Shown piece after piece: positions 1 to 9,423 of a stretch of 64,000 nt of DNA. Both the position numbers and the translations under genes were made by a program. The stretch covers positions 151,439-215,438 of the forward strand of contig NZ_KZ454937.1 in NCBI RefSeq assembly GCF_002797315.1, written 5' to 3'. The notes beneath the pieces were generated by a model. The model saw only the letters and a list, made by a program, of their open reading frames with translations, had not been told where the DNA came from and made no database searches. Source of the stretch: Bacillus sp. FJAT-44742. Its GTDB lineage: Bacteria; Bacillota; Bacilli; Bacillales; Marinococcaceae. Position 1 is the stretch's first letter, and each line of letters begins with the position of its first letter.

Positions 1-470
1 AACGTTCCAATAAGGACATTCCCGGTTAAGCGGCTCCCAGGTCCTATGTTTACATAATCTTCAATTTTACAATCATGATCTACACTAGCTGATGTATTTA
101 TAATGCAACTTTCGCCAATAGTCGTTTGAGGGTTTACAACAGCCCCCGCCATGATGGAAGTTCCTTTTCCTATCTTTGCACACTTAGAAATTATACTCTG
201 ACGATGAATAGCTGAGATTAAAGGGAAGTTGTAGTTTAGCAGGAAGATGATTTTTTCTTTACGAATGGTTGTGTCCCCAATAGCCACGTGCCATCCTTCT
301 ACTTCTGATTTCCAAAGTAATAAATTGTCCACTGAGTCTTTATTCACACTATACTTCCCTAAAAAAGGTGCGTTGGAGGCAGAAAAAAAGAGTAGGGAAG
401 AGTTTTTTTCTAATATATTTGTAATGACCTTCGCATGGCCTCCCGTCCCAATGATCCCAATCGTTCCCAT
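1..470 (-). CDS. neuD: NeuD-family sugar O/N-acyltransferase (3' end outside window)
   Basis: The minus-strand frame from the ATG at 468-470 stays open to the window edge, giving 156 residues of a family that is usually about 210. The N-terminus reads GIIGTGGHAKV, the nucleotide-binding-like start of NeuD proteins. From about residue 90 there are hexapeptide-repeat turns (KIGKGTSIMAGAVV, TIGESCIINTSASVDHDC) of a left-handed beta-helix acyltransferase. The ribosome site GGAGGGG precedes the ATG, and the gene follows a cytidylyltransferase by 32 bases. Family knowledge: NeuD/PglD/LegH enzymes acetylate amino sugars or sialic acids using acetyl-CoA. Which acceptor is used here is not visible. 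Confidence 0.85.
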   Translation of the reverse strand, partial: MGTIGIIGTGGHAKVITNILEKNSSLLFFSASNAPFLGKYSVNKDSVDNLLLWKSEVEGWHVAIGDTTIRKEKIIFLLNYNFPLISAIHRQSIISKCAKIGKGTSIMAGAVVNPQTTIGESCIINTSASVDHDCKIEDYVNIGPGSRLTGNVLIGT

Positions 471-502
471 GACAGTCCCCTCCTAATTCTCTGTATCCTT
501 CC

Positions 503-1195
503 TTAGTTGAGTAGGAAGGAGGCAAACTGGAAGTCCAGGCTCGTGTCAATGTCTATTGAACTCTTATCTGACATGACATAAGGGTATGACCTCTCACCCA
601 AAAAAGATTTTCTTTCTTTTAAAAATGCTGTTTTAGATGCATAGATCGCTCCGTTGAGACAATAAACATTTTTGTCTGTAGAAGAACGCTGCATTCTCCT
701 TTCAGGAAAAATGGGGGAGAGGGTGCCATTTGAATTAAGTTTATAAAAAGGATTAATGGAAGAGTTGAGTTTATAAACACTAACGATGGAATCTGCATTT
801 TGCTTATGGAGCAAGTCAATGGCCTCATCAATATGTTTTTCGTTACGTAGGGGGGAAGTGGGTTGTAATAATAGAAAAACATCAGGTTCATATTTCTCTG
901 TTTGTTGTAGATAACGTAAAGCATGTAAACAAGTATCCATAACCGGGGAATGGTCCATGGCAAGCTTAGCTGGTCGTAAAAAAGGAACTTCGGCTCCTGC
1001 TTTTTTGGAAATAGTTGCTATGTTTTGATCATCGGTAGAGACAATACATCGATCAACATAAGAAGAACGGTTTGCCGCTTTTATTGTATATTCTATAAGG
1101 GGAACCCCATGTAAAAGTTTGATGTTTTTCCCTGGCAGTCTTTTGGACCCTCCCCTTGCTGGAATCACCGCTAGTACTTCACTCACAACAATCAC
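503..1195 (-). CDS. Acylneuraminate cytidylyltransferase family protein (first of two)
   Basis: A 230-residue protein of typical family length that would activate a nonulosonic acid with CTP to give CMP-sugar and pyrophosphate. It has the nucleotide-binding motif [14 protein letters not shown] (residues 11-24), STDD near 53, QPTSPLR (111-117), LNGAIYA near 180 and the metal-binding IDID near 214. It starts with GTG in a GTGA overlap with the upstream glycosyltransferase-like gene; a second GTG three codons in is also possible. A second, divergent cytidylyltransferase lies at 8668, so the two may activate different sugars. NeuA, LegF/PtmB and PseF cannot be separated by eye. Confidence 0.9.
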   Translation of the reverse strand: MIVVSEVLAVIPARGGSKRLPGKNIKLLHGVPLIEYTIKAANRSSYVDRCIVSTDDQNIATISKKAGAEVPFLRPAKLAMDHSPVMDTCLHALRYLQQTEKYEPDVFLLLQPTSPLRNEKHIDEAIDLLHKQNADSIVSVYKLNSSINPFYKLNSNGTLSPIFPERRMQRSSTDKNVYCLNGAIYASKTAFLKERKSFLGERSYPYVMSDKSSIDIDTSLDFQFASFLLN

Positions 1196-2670
1196 CTTTT
1201 CCTTACTAATATGGTCATTAACTGTCGGATGTGAACAGACGGAGTACTGGTTGGGTTTAACGTTTGTGTTATAAACCGTTGACTTTGTCTTCTGAGTACA
1301 TCTCTATAAGTAGGAGAGGCTATGACCTTTGACAAATAGGATGCTAACTGTCTTTGGTTATATATGGCTGGCCCAGCCTTTGCGTTTGCAAGGTGCGCAT
1401 TAAAATTATTATTATGATGTTCATAATGATAAGGAATCTTTGGTTGTAAAATAAAAAGTGCTTTGCCTAACAGTGCTCCTTCTACGCCCGTATTTGAAGA
1501 AATGGTCGCTACTATATCTGAGTTATACAGTAGATCATAAAGCTTCAATGTTTTTGGAGCTACCACGATATTGGGTTTCCCTTGAAATAGTCGAGAATAA
1601 TCTAACTTATCATAGGGATGAGGACGAATAACAATAGTCAAAGGTAGGGAGGAATGTACGGCTCTTGTGAACCAATTCGTAATTTGTTGATTAACACTTT
1701 TGCTAAATGGCTGTGTAGTGTAGGTGATAATTAGATGGTTTGATGGAATTCGCATCAACTGACACACTCTTTGCTTTGCCATAGTTTGATTATTCTTTTG
1801 ATATTCAAAATTTATATTTCCTGTTTCCTTGATCCTGGAGGGATGGATCCCCCTTTTGATTAACCACTCTTTATATAATTTTCCCCAAACAAAATAATAA
1901 GTTGCTCTGGTAGGAATGAGGGACCGGTCTCCAATCAATACTTGGGGCATATTTACAAAAGGTAAATTAAACCTACGAGCAAGTAAGGAAAGAGTGGTCC
2001 CGGGATTAATAATTTCTACATGATCAACGATGATTTTTATAGGATTGTTTAAGAGTAACTCTTCTAAAGTAGCGATGATCTTGATTGATTTTTTTATTAA
2101 TTTCCGAAACCAATTACGAAACGTTTTTTTCCCAAACACTCTGTGTCTCTTTTGTTTGTTTAACAATCGATTTGCTTTTCTCACAATTGACTGGGTTACG
2201 CTTTTAGGGATAGCCTTTTTATTAAGAGAAGCATGATAGTTAAACACTTTCATATTTGATGGGATTACTACACTTTGTAAAGCTTTTTCGTCTTCTTTGG
2301 TTGAGACTAAAAAAACAATGTTGGCGCTTGGAAATTGTTTAAGGGCAAAGGAAACAAAACGTCCCGGTAGTAAAATTGTCTTACGCTGTGTTTGATTGGA
2401 GAGGTTTTTCACACGTCTTGGAATACGGGCTAACGCACGCTGGGCATCTTTCATGGTGTATAGTTTATGTTTCTTTTGGAGCCGCTTGACATATTGTTGA
2501 TTTGAACGGTTCGCGTTCACAAACCGTTTAATATAAATATGAAATTGCCTTACTATGGGGAGTGTCAGTTCTATTCCATGATATTTTAGTGAATGAAAAG
2601 TCTCAAAAAATTCTTTGGTTAACGTATATCTCAAAATATAATGATTATTTAATTTTTCTTCTCCATACAT
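1192..2670 (-). CDS. Glycosyltransferase-like surface polysaccharide protein (paralogue A)
   Basis: A 492-residue soluble protein and a close paralogue of the next gene. I chose the ATG at 2670 because it follows GGGAGAG at good spacing and gives the same MYGEEKLNNHY start as the paralogue. Shared landmarks are DHVEI, TRATYYFVWG, RPHPYD, SSNTGVEGA and PYHYEHHNNNFNAHL. The IRPHP...SSNTGVEG layout resembles the C-terminal nucleotide-sugar-binding half of GT-B proteins of the CDP-glycerol transferase or capsule type. In this locus it is a candidate nonulosonic-acid transferase; that role is inference. It contains no membrane segment or signal peptide. Confidence 0.7.
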   Translation of the reverse strand: MYGEEKLNNHYILRYTLTKEFFETFHSLKYHGIELTLPIVRQFHIYIKRFVNANRSNQQYVKRLQKKHKLYTMKDAQRALARIPRRVKNLSNQTQRKTILLPGRFVSFALKQFPSANIVFLVSTKEDEKALQSVVIPSNMKVFNYHASLNKKAIPKSVTQSIVRKANRLLNKQKRHRVFGKKTFRNWFRKLIKKSIKIIATLEELLLNNPIKIIVDHVEIINPGTTLSLLARRFNLPFVNMPQVLIGDRSLIPTRATYYFVWGKLYKEWLIKRGIHPSRIKETGNINFEYQKNNQTMAKQRVCQLMRIPSNHLIITYTTQPFSKSVNQQITNWFTRAVHSSLPLTIVIRPHPYDKLDYSRLFQGKPNIVVAPKTLKLYDLLYNSDIVATISSNTGVEGALLGKALFILQPKIPYHYEHHNNNFNAHLANAKAGPAIYNQRQLASYLSKVIASPTYRDVLRRQSQRFITQTLNPTSTPSVHIRQLMTILVRKR

Positions 2671-2685
2671 AGACGTCTCTCCCAT

Positions 2686-4158
2686 TTATTTTATTAAAGT
2701 ATGCACGAGCTGACTAATTCGTGTGGAAGGGGAAGGGTATGAAGAAGAAGATATGGTATTTTCTAAAAATGCTTGCCCTTGCATATAAAGGTCTTTGCTC
2801 CTTCTCTTGTTATTGAGTAGCTCTCGAATTTCTTGAATAAGCTGCTGCTCGTTATAAATGGGAGCTCCCGCAGATGCTTTTACTAGGTGGGAATTGAAAT
2901 CATTATTATGATACTCGTAATGGTACGGAATGGTAGGCTGTAAGATCAGTATGCCTTTCTGCATGATTGCTGCTTCAATAGCAGTATTAGAAGATACTGT
3001 CGTAACAATATCTGTATTGGCTAAGATATTATAAAGATCACAAGAAGCAGGAAGAATAATCTTTTTGGGTATTTGAATATAAGCACTGTAGTCAACTTTA
3101 TCCGAGGGATGCGGTTTTATGAGAAAGGTGACAGGTAAATTCTTTGCGGCAGCGTGAATCCATTTTAGTATGGTATGGTTTACTTCCTCTGGTAATGGCT
3201 GAGAGGTAAACGTAATTATTAAATTTGAACGTGGGATGTTTAGTCGAGATCTAAATTCAGCTTTAGTCATACTTGGCGATGTTTGGTATTGTTCAAATCT
3301 TAGATTTCCCACGATTTTAATTTTCGAGGATTCTACTCCTCTTTTTTGAAGCCATTCCTTATAATTAACTCCCCACACAAAATGGTAAGCAGCTCTAGTG
3401 GGTAATATGGATCTGTCACTAAGAAGTAATTGAGGAAGAATGATAAATGGGGCATCGTATTTTAGAGAAAGCAAGGAAGTAATATTTGCGGGAACGGTAA
3501 TTTCTAAATGATCAAGTACTACGCCCACCTCGTACTCTTGAAACAAGACATCAAAGGCTTCCAGCATTTTGGCCATTCGAAATGTATATCCACGAAGCCA
3601 TTTTCCGAAATCATCTTTTCCGAAAACGGGGTGATACCTGTGTTTATTGAGAGCACGATCTAATTTATCGGTTAAAAGTTTTCTGCATGGTCCAGATAGT
3701 TGCACTTTGGCTAAAGCTTTACTTACGTAAAAGGTATCAAAATGGTTTGGGAGCTTCTTTTCTTTAATGGTCGCTCCTTCTTGTGCGGTAGTGATAATCA
3801 ATAAAACGTTATCCTTATAAAAACGTTGAAGGGCTAAATCAACAAAGCGAGCCGGCATCACAATGACTTTTTTTGATCCCTTTTTTTTCTTTTGTTGGCT
3901 GGTTGGTTTCTTGCCTTGAAGGCGATGTTGAATATCTTCAGCAGAGTAGAGATGATGTTTTCTCTGTAGTGTTTGGACATAGGCCTTGTTTGATAAATTT
4001 AAATCAACAAAAGGCTGGATCCATATATGAAAATGGCGAATTAAGCATAAAGGTATTTCAATATCTAAATGTTTTAGCCCGGCAAATCCCTCAAAAAACT
4101 CTTTGGTTAATCCATATCGTATTATATAGTGATTATTTAATTTCTCTTCGCCATACAT
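2686..4158 (-). CDS. Glycosyltransferase-like surface polysaccharide protein (paralogue B)
   Basis: 490 residues, similar over its full length to the gene immediately downstream, with which it forms a tandem duplication. Conserved blocks are DHLEITVPA, TRAAYHFVWGVNYKEWL, KPHPSDK, SSNTAIEAA and PYHYEYHNNDFNSHL. It carries a basic insert (QQKKKKGSKK) near residue 90. The ATG overlaps the stop of the upstream oxidoreductase as TAATG, so the genes are co-translated. As for the neighbour, a GT-B-like fold and transfer of a CMP-activated sugar are inferred from motifs and context only. Confidence 0.7.
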   Translation of the reverse strand: MYGEEKLNNHYIIRYGLTKEFFEGFAGLKHLDIEIPLCLIRHFHIWIQPFVDLNLSNKAYVQTLQRKHHLYSAEDIQHRLQGKKPTSQQKKKKGSKKVIVMPARFVDLALQRFYKDNVLLIITTAQEGATIKEKKLPNHFDTFYVSKALAKVQLSGPCRKLLTDKLDRALNKHRYHPVFGKDDFGKWLRGYTFRMAKMLEAFDVLFQEYEVGVVLDHLEITVPANITSLLSLKYDAPFIILPQLLLSDRSILPTRAAYHFVWGVNYKEWLQKRGVESSKIKIVGNLRFEQYQTSPSMTKAEFRSRLNIPRSNLIITFTSQPLPEEVNHTILKWIHAAAKNLPVTFLIKPHPSDKVDYSAYIQIPKKIILPASCDLYNILANTDIVTTVSSNTAIEAAIMQKGILILQPTIPYHYEYHNNDFNSHLVKASAGAPIYNEQQLIQEIRELLNNKRRSKDLYMQGQAFLENTISSSSYPSPSTRISQLVHTLIK

Positions 4159-5129
4159 TATATAGTCCCCTTTGTGTATTTAATTTGCTCATACCAAGAA
4201 AGGGTTTTTCTATATTGGTCTTCGATTGAAACTAACGCTTTATTTTTAGGAGAAGAAAGATACGCCTCCACTAACGAAAATAAACCAGGTTTATAATCTT
4301 GATCCCACTGATCTTGGAGGGGTATTTTTTTCAAAGAGAACGTTTCAGGTTTTAATTCATGCAACTGTTCTAAAGGACGAAAAACGAGATGTCTTTTCTT
4401 TGTCATTACCTCGATTCCCCATCTCCCCGCAGTATTCCAATTTGCGTGATAGGAAAATAGGGCATTTTTCTCTGACAGGCCTGCCCCAGTGAACACGGAA
4501 GCCACCGGGTGCCATGTCGTTCCTCCGTGTGAAAAACTTATCATCTTCTTGGGTTCTCCCCCTAGATGGAAGGCCAGATCAATTACATGAGTAGAATTGG
4601 CTAATAACCAATTCTCTTTCACTTTAGGTGAAAGCGGTGACGTGGAAATACGCGATGATAACTCTGTAAATTCGAAATGAAAGGACTCGACACCGCCATC
4701 TTCTTCAATGAGCGATTTAGCTTTTTTAGTTGACGCATAAAATCGCCGATTATAGGCTACGTAAACATTTGCTTTTTTCAATTGTGCCTCACAAGCAACC
4801 TTCTCAATCTCTTCTAGGTGTAACCCGCCGGGCTTTTCGACAAGTATGTTTGTGCACCCGTAATTCAAAAGGGCAAGCGTAGATGTACAGAGTTCCTCAA
4901 CGTTTACACATACAATCGCACGGGAGGGAGGCCAATTTTTCTCATTTAAAAAACGAGTAAGGCCCCCGGTTTTCGGGGAAACGCCCGTTTGCTTTTCAAA
5001 CGTATCAGCGGTAGAGGCTCTACGTCCGACACAAATAAAGGGAACCTTTTGTTTCTGGAGTACTTTCGCATACTCTATTGCCATTCTCCCTGCGCCAACC
5101 AATAGGATCGGGTTTAAGTTATGGGACAT
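4158..5129 (-). CDS. Gfo/Idh/MocA-family oxidoreductase (one of three)
   Basis: A 323-residue NAD(P)-dependent oxidoreductase. The N-terminal Rossmann motif is VGAGRMA (near residues 11-17) and the family signature VEKPGG follows the nucleotide domain near residue 97. The C-terminal half is the mixed alpha/beta substrate domain. The gene overlaps the upstream oxidoreductase by 16 bases and the downstream gene by one, consistent with a single operon. In nonulosonic-acid clusters such enzymes oxidise or reduce a sugar intermediate or modify side groups; the substrate cannot be read here. Confidence 0.8.
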   Translation of the reverse strand: MSHNLNPILLVGAGRMAIEYAKVLQKQKVPFICVGRRASTADTFEKQTGVSPKTGGLTRFLNEKNWPPSRAIVCVNVEELCTSTLALLNYGCTNILVEKPGGLHLEEIEKVACEAQLKKANVYVAYNRRFYASTKKAKSLIEEDGGVESFHFEFTELSSRISTSPLSPKVKENWLLANSTHVIDLAFHLGGEPKKMISFSHGGTTWHPVASVFTGAGLSEKNALFSYHANWNTAGRWGIEVMTKKRHLVFRPLEQLHELKPETFSLKKIPLQDQWDQDYKPGLFSLVEAYLSSPKNKALVSIEDQYRKTLSWYEQIKYTKGTI

Positions 5130-6106
5130 CTTTTCTCACTCCAATTTCCGGTTGAATGGAGATGACGTGTGAGAGAATGCAGTAGGGGGAGATGTAATTG
5201 CCAGGATGTTGAATAAGTAGGAAGTTTGCAGTAATCCTCATCTAATATTTGCTGTGCAACCAGATGGGTTAAATTACTTTGATAAGGGACGTGAAAGTCC
5301 ACCTCTTTCCAAGACCACGTAGGTGAGTAGGATACCCACGCTTTATTTTCATTAAACTTTGCGATACACCGAACATGATTGTTATTAACATGTAGTAACA
5401 AGGGCGAGGCTCCTGAGGGGTATGATGTAAGTGTGATACGGTCTCCCGCATTGGTTGATCCTTGTAACGTTCCAGTAAACTCCATGAACCCTTTGCGTTT
5501 GTTGGGAAGAACCTGTTTGGAAAGTAACGATTCATCCAACGTGACCTGCGTTGTCTCCGTCAAATAAGAAAAAAGATCTAAATGGTGAATGGTGTTGGAG
5601 GCCAAATTAAATTGGCATCCACTTAAAAAATAATTAATAGGAGCTGGTTCCTTTGTTTGGCATTTTATATTTTTTTTTAGTTCCTGAAAAAAGGGGTAGA
5701 TTCTCAGCGGACAGTTCACCCATGTTTTCACGTTTTTTTCTTGAAGAACCTTGTTTATATTTACAAAATCATCTGGGTATTGGAAAACCACCTTTTCAAG
5801 GATAAGACGGTGAACATTTTTTAGGCGGAGTAACTGCTCCACAGTCGCTTTTCTCACTTCTGCGGTAGTAGCAATGATGGCCAAATGTAAGTGTGGTGAA
5901 AGGGAATCTAACCTTGAAAAATACTCGACATGCTGTGGATACCGAGGGGGTTTCATGTCATGATAAGCCTTTCTGGCTTGTTGTAATGCAGAAGGACTTG
6001 GATCCACCACTTGAATATGGATTGGCCGGTCAATCCGAGTGAGAGCTTGGAGGTGTCGTCTACCAATCTGGCCCATCCCTATCACGGCAATTCTTGTGTT
6101 GGTCAT
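5114..6106 (-). CDS. Gfo/Idh/MocA-like oxidoreductase, atypical
   Basis: 330 residues with a Rossmann start AVIGMGQIGRRH (residues 7-18) and DPSPSAL after the second strand. Where the family usually has EKP, this protein has LEKVVFQYPDDF, so the proline and adjacent loop differ. The C-terminal domain includes HHLDLFSYL, the position of the usual catalytic histidine helix. It lies between an SDR gene and another Gfo/Idh/MocA gene in the same leftward operon. It could be an oxidoreductase with altered substrate choice or a non-catalytic partner; the sequence alone does not decide. Confidence 0.72.
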   Translation of the reverse strand: MTNTRIAVIGMGQIGRRHLQALTRIDRPIHIQVVDPSPSALQQARKAYHDMKPPRYPQHVEYFSRLDSLSPHLHLAIIATTAEVRKATVEQLLRLKNVHRLILEKVVFQYPDDFVNINKVLQEKNVKTWVNCPLRIYPFFQELKKNIKCQTKEPAPINYFLSGCQFNLASNTIHHLDLFSYLTETTQVTLDESLLSKQVLPNKRKGFMEFTGTLQGSTNAGDRITLTSYPSGASPLLLHVNNNHVRCIAKFNENKAWVSYSPTWSWKEVDFHVPYQSNLTHLVAQQILDEDYCKLPTYSTSWQLHLPLLHSLTRHLHSTGNWSEKRCPIT

Positions 6107-6143
6107 CCGGCCTCAAACCCTTTCTCAAAAAATCACACCACGG

Positions 6144-6968
6144 TTACCAAGTAGTTAAACCACCATCCACAATAATATTTTGTCCAGTAACATAACTAGA
6201 GGCAGAAGAGGAGAGGTAAATAACCGCTCCCACCACTTCTTCAGGAACTCCCATTCTGGCTAAAGGTGTTCGGTGAGCATATTTTTGTTTAAATGTTTCG
6301 TTTTGCCCACTTTCAATTCCACCCGGGGTGAGCATATTGACTCTTATTCCCTTCTCCGCCCAATAAGTTGCTAAGTACTTGGTTAGTCCCCATACCGCAG
6401 CCTTTGAGGCAGAGTATACAGCTGGAGTATTGATAGAAGTTCCTAAATAATATGAACCTTCATAAATACGCCCGTCTGGGGCTACAATTCCATAAATCGA
6501 GGAGGTTTGAATGATGGACCCCCCTTGATTTTGTTTCACCATTTCGATTCCAACCTGTTGAGCAACCAGAAACATTCCATCGATGTTCACAGACATCACC
6601 TTACGCCAATCCGCTAAGGAATATTCTTCAAAGGGGGCAAAGTAATGAGTAACATCTTTTGTTTTACTTGCTGCGTTATTGAGCAAAATATCAATGGTTT
6701 TAAATGTACGTTTCGTTTGTTTCACCATATCTTTTACTTGTTCTGGAGAGGATACATCACAGCCAATCCCGATACAATGAACATGGTAATCCTTCGCTAA
6801 TGCGTTGGCGAAGCTTTTTGCTTGTGGTTCATCAAGATCCACCACTACGACGTTTGCACCGCATTCAGCCAACCCTGCACAAAAATGTCTTCCTAAAATA
6901 CCTAGCCCACCCGTAACGATCGCCGTCTTGTTGTGTAAGGAAAAAAGATTCTTATATGTTAATTTCAT
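6144..6968 (-). CDS. Short-chain dehydrogenase/reductase (SDR), PtmA-like (first of two)
   Basis: A 274-residue classical SDR. It has the cofactor motif TGGLGILG, the LLNNAA strand, a catalytic serine in QTSSIYG and the YSASKAA active-site Tyr-Lys, ending in VTGQNIIVDGGL. I placed the start at the ATG at 6966-6968, which follows AGAAAGG; an upstream in-frame ATG would add 15 residues without a better ribosome site. It overlaps the upstream oxidoreductase by 17 bases. It pairs with a second, similar SDR at 7887. Family members in legionaminic clusters (PtmA) act on sugar intermediates; the exact reaction is not known from sequence. Confidence 0.85.
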   Translation of the reverse strand: MKLTYKNLFSLHNKTAIVTGGLGILGRHFCAGLAECGANVVVVDLDEPQAKSFANALAKDYHVHCIGIGCDVSSPEQVKDMVKQTKRTFKTIDILLNNAASKTKDVTHYFAPFEEYSLADWRKVMSVNIDGMFLVAQQVGIEMVKQNQGGSIIQTSSIYGIVAPDGRIYEGSYYLGTSINTPAVYSASKAAVWGLTKYLATYWAEKGIRVNMLTPGGIESGQNETFKQKYAHRTPLARMGVPEEVVGAVIYLSSSASSYVTGQNIIVDGGLTTW

Positions 6969-7887
6969 GAATATAAACCTTTCTGTTTTGTAGCTTCGAA
7001 ATGCGGCCGGCAATTAACATTTTCAGGATGTGTAAGGTTTCCTTGGAATTGATTGCTGGTTTCCCTGTTGAAATGGAGTGAAAGAAATGCCAAATCATTC
7101 TTCGAAACATCGAAAAATTGTCTTTAATATTTACAGAGGTATGCATTTTCGTACCCCAAAAGTCAACTTGGAAAGGAAGGGAATACCCTTTTGCTCCTTT
7201 GACGCTTTCCACCGTGTCGATGTGTACCACCCCTTCTGTTTCTGTTTGAATCACTATGGAAGAATGGGCAGCATTAAGGGATAGGACAGATGTTGCTTCT
7301 ATATCAGTGGTCGACACAATAGCTTCTAGTAAATGAATACCGTACGTTTCCCACAAATTAGGACCAATCCCTCGAATGACAGGAAGTTCCCCGTACGCAT
7401 GGATATTGTTTCGCACCTCATCAAGTTCTTTCGCATAACGCATAGCTGAACAGGACATTAATTGACCTGTGAGAAGATATGGTTTAAGCAGTTGGAGCTC
7501 GGTAGGGATTAACGAAAGAGGTTTATCTACAAATACGGGAAGGCCTTTTTTCAAAAAAGGCATAGCTAACTCCATATGATGTTTATAATCATCCCTGGCA
7601 ATAATGACTGCATCCACTGCCTTGCTCATTTCATTTAAATGTTGAACGGGGTGCGGAATCTTACAAGCCTGGCATAATAGCTTGGTAAATCTAAAATCCT
7701 GTGACCAAGCATGAGTTACCTTTATGTTTTCAAAACCAAACTCCGATGGGTCTCTAATTCTTAAATAATCTTCTATGAGGTCCCATCCGGCTTGTAAAAG
7801 ATATCTGCTTTCGTAGCCATTTATGATGGAACTAAAAGAAAAAGGATGACCGTTTCCCTCATTCACTCCCACGACCCCGATTTTCAT
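6952..7887 (-). CDS. Gfo/Idh/MocA-family oxidoreductase (third)
   Basis: 311 residues beginning [17 protein letters not shown]. The ATG at 7885-7887 overlaps the stop of the upstream SDR as TAATG; an earlier in-frame ATG would lie inside the SDR. The signature DKPLSL (replacing EKP) falls near residue 120. The N-terminal motif GVNEGNGHP is unlike the usual GxGxxG and is shared by dehydrogenases that bind the cofactor with a variant loop. The gene is sandwiched between two SDR genes, so SDR and Gfo enzymes alternate here and may work stepwise on one sugar. Confidence 0.78.
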   Translation of the reverse strand: MKIGVVGVNEGNGHPFSFSSIINGYESRYLLQAGWDLIEDYLRIRDPSEFGFENIKVTHAWSQDFRFTKLLCQACKIPHPVQHLNEMSKAVDAVIIARDDYKHHMELAMPFLKKGLPVFVDKPLSLIPTELQLLKPYLLTGQLMSCSAMRYAKELDEVRNNIHAYGELPVIRGIGPNLWETYGIHLLEAIVSTTDIEATSVLSLNAAHSSIVIQTETEGVVHIDTVESVKGAKGYSLPFQVDFWGTKMHTSVNIKDNFSMFRRMIWHFFHSISTGKPAINSKETLHILKMLIAGRISKLQNRKVYIHEINI

Positions 7888-8684
7888 TACCATATGGCCC
7901 ACCCACCATCGACACAAATATTTTGCCCGGTCATATAACTTGACGCATTGGAGCAAAGTAAGGCGACTGCACCTTTAATTTCGTGGGCTTCTCCTATTCT
8001 GTTCATTGGGTTTTTGGAAGATAGCTCTTTTACAAAGGCGGTGTCTTGCGTAGTATTTCCATGAGGAAAGGCACCCGGGCTTAGAGAATTAACTCGTATC
8101 TTATATGGCGAAAGAAAACTTGCTAAGTATTTAGTAAATTGGATAACCCCGGCTTTGGCTGCTCCGTAACTAGGAGGGTTGGTATGTTTTAAACCATCGT
8201 ATATACGGTAATCAGGCGCTACATGCCCATACATAGAGGCCACATTCAATATCACACCTTGGTTTTTCTTTAATCCAGGTAAACTTTCTTTCACACAGTA
8301 AAAAACAGAGTTGAGACTCATGTTGATATCATATTCCCAGTCATCATAGGAAATGGATTCTAAGGAATTTTTGTTTCCGGACCAAGCATTATTCACTAGA
8401 ATATCGAGGCCGCCGAACGTTTGATTGATATCCTTAAAACATTGAGCAATAGACGCTTTATCCATCACGTCTAATTGCATCGGTGTCACCTTTACCTGAT
8501 TGTTAAAAAAATTGGAGAGCTCCACGCTTTTTTCTTTGCATTGTTTTACATTTCGACTAGCAATAATAATGTCAGCCCCAAGCTCTCCCAGCGCGTAACA
8601 TATTTCACTTCCCAAATATCCTGCTCCACCCGTCACAAGAGCTGTTTTACCTTTTAGTGAAAACAGTTCATTCAGAGTTTTCAT
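7887..8684 (-). CDS. Short-chain dehydrogenase/reductase, PtmA-like (second)
   Basis: 265 residues, classical [11 protein letters not shown] cofactor motif, [15 protein letters not shown] with the catalytic Ser, SYGAAKAGV with Tyr-Lys, and [14 protein letters not shown] at the end. It resembles the SDR at 6144 more than other SDR types, suggesting an old duplication within the island. It overlaps the cytidylyltransferase upstream by 17 bases. An SDR next to a CMP-sugar synthetase matches the ptmA-ptmB pair of flagellin-glycan loci, a comparison from family knowledge rather than proof. Confidence 0.85.
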   Translation of the reverse strand: MKTLNELFSLKGKTALVTGGAGYLGSEICYALGELGADIIIASRNVKQCKEKSVELSNFFNNQVKVTPMQLDVMDKASIAQCFKDINQTFGGLDILVNNAWSGNKNSLESISYDDWEYDINMSLNSVFYCVKESLPGLKKNQGVILNVASMYGHVAPDYRIYDGLKHTNPPSYGAAKAGVIQFTKYLASFLSPYKIRVNSLSPGAFPHGNTTQDTAFVKELSSKNPMNRIGEAHEIKGAVALLCSNASSYMTGQNICVDGGWAIW

Positions 8685-9390
8685 GCTCCATTCTCCTCTT
8701 CATAAGTAATTCAGCCAGTAAAAAGTCCACTTCGTCATCAATATCTACAGATCGTTCTTTTGGCATCAAAACGGCGGCCGTAGGAAGAGGAAGCAGGGTG
8801 GAAGAGTTTTTCAACAAGTGATCCATATGAAAACTATAGATGGCCCCGTTCAGTTGGTATGCTTTCGGTTGTTTTTGACGTGGAAGCCAAGGATTGGCTT
8901 CTGGAAGAAAGACCGTTGGAGTAGTATTTTTTATTTTCCAAGCGCGGTGAGGGTTAAGCTCGGCTTCTGTAAAGGTACTTACTGAATGAAAAGGCGCGCC
9001 TTCGTCTAATAAGAGATTTAGGCACCGCTTGATGTCTACGGGGTTTCTTAGTGGGCTCGTTGGCTCTAGGTAGACCATAAACCTGGCATGTTCCCCCTGC
9101 GTTCTTAAGGTGGTGATGACATTTTTCACTACATCAAGGGGTAAAGAATCATCTTCAGCCAAATGGTTTGGTCTTTCCAGGACTTCAGCCCCGTAATGTC
9201 TCGCGACTTCAGCAATTTTCCTGTCGTCAGTGGAAACCATCACTCGCTGAATTTCTTTCACTTGTTTCGCTGCTATAATTGCCCAAGCTAAAAGAGGTTT
9301 TCCATAAAAAAGTTTAATGTTTTTATAAGGGATCCCTTTACTTCCACCCCGTGCAGGAATCAGGGCAATGACTCGTTTATTTGTTTTCAT
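8668..9390 (-). CDS. neuA: Acylneuraminate cytidylyltransferase (second; NeuA/LegF/PtmB type)
   Basis: 240 residues that would make the CMP-activated nonulosonic acid. Motifs: [14 protein letters not shown] (residues 11-24), STDD near 53, LEPTSPLR (108-115), LNGAIY and the metal site VDIDDEVDF near the C-terminus. The start ATG at 9388-9390 sits behind AAGGGGA. It is clearly divergent from the cytidylyltransferase at 503, so the locus has two CMP-sugar synthetases. The close link to the SDR downstream points to the legionaminic-type PtmA/PtmB arrangement. Confidence 0.92.
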   Translation of the reverse strand: MKTNKRVIALIPARGGSKGIPYKNIKLFYGKPLLAWAIIAAKQVKEIQRVMVSTDDRKIAEVARHYGAEVLERPNHLAEDDSLPLDVVKNVITTLRTQGEHARFMVYLEPTSPLRNPVDIKRCLNLLLDEGAPFHSVSTFTEAELNPHRAWKIKNTTPTVFLPEANPWLPRQKQPKAYQLNGAIYSFHMDHLLKNSSTLLPLPTAAVLMPKERSVDIDDEVDFLLAELLMKRRMEHENSE

Positions 9391-9423
9391 AAAAAATCCC
9401 CTTTTATATAAATAAAGTTAGTT

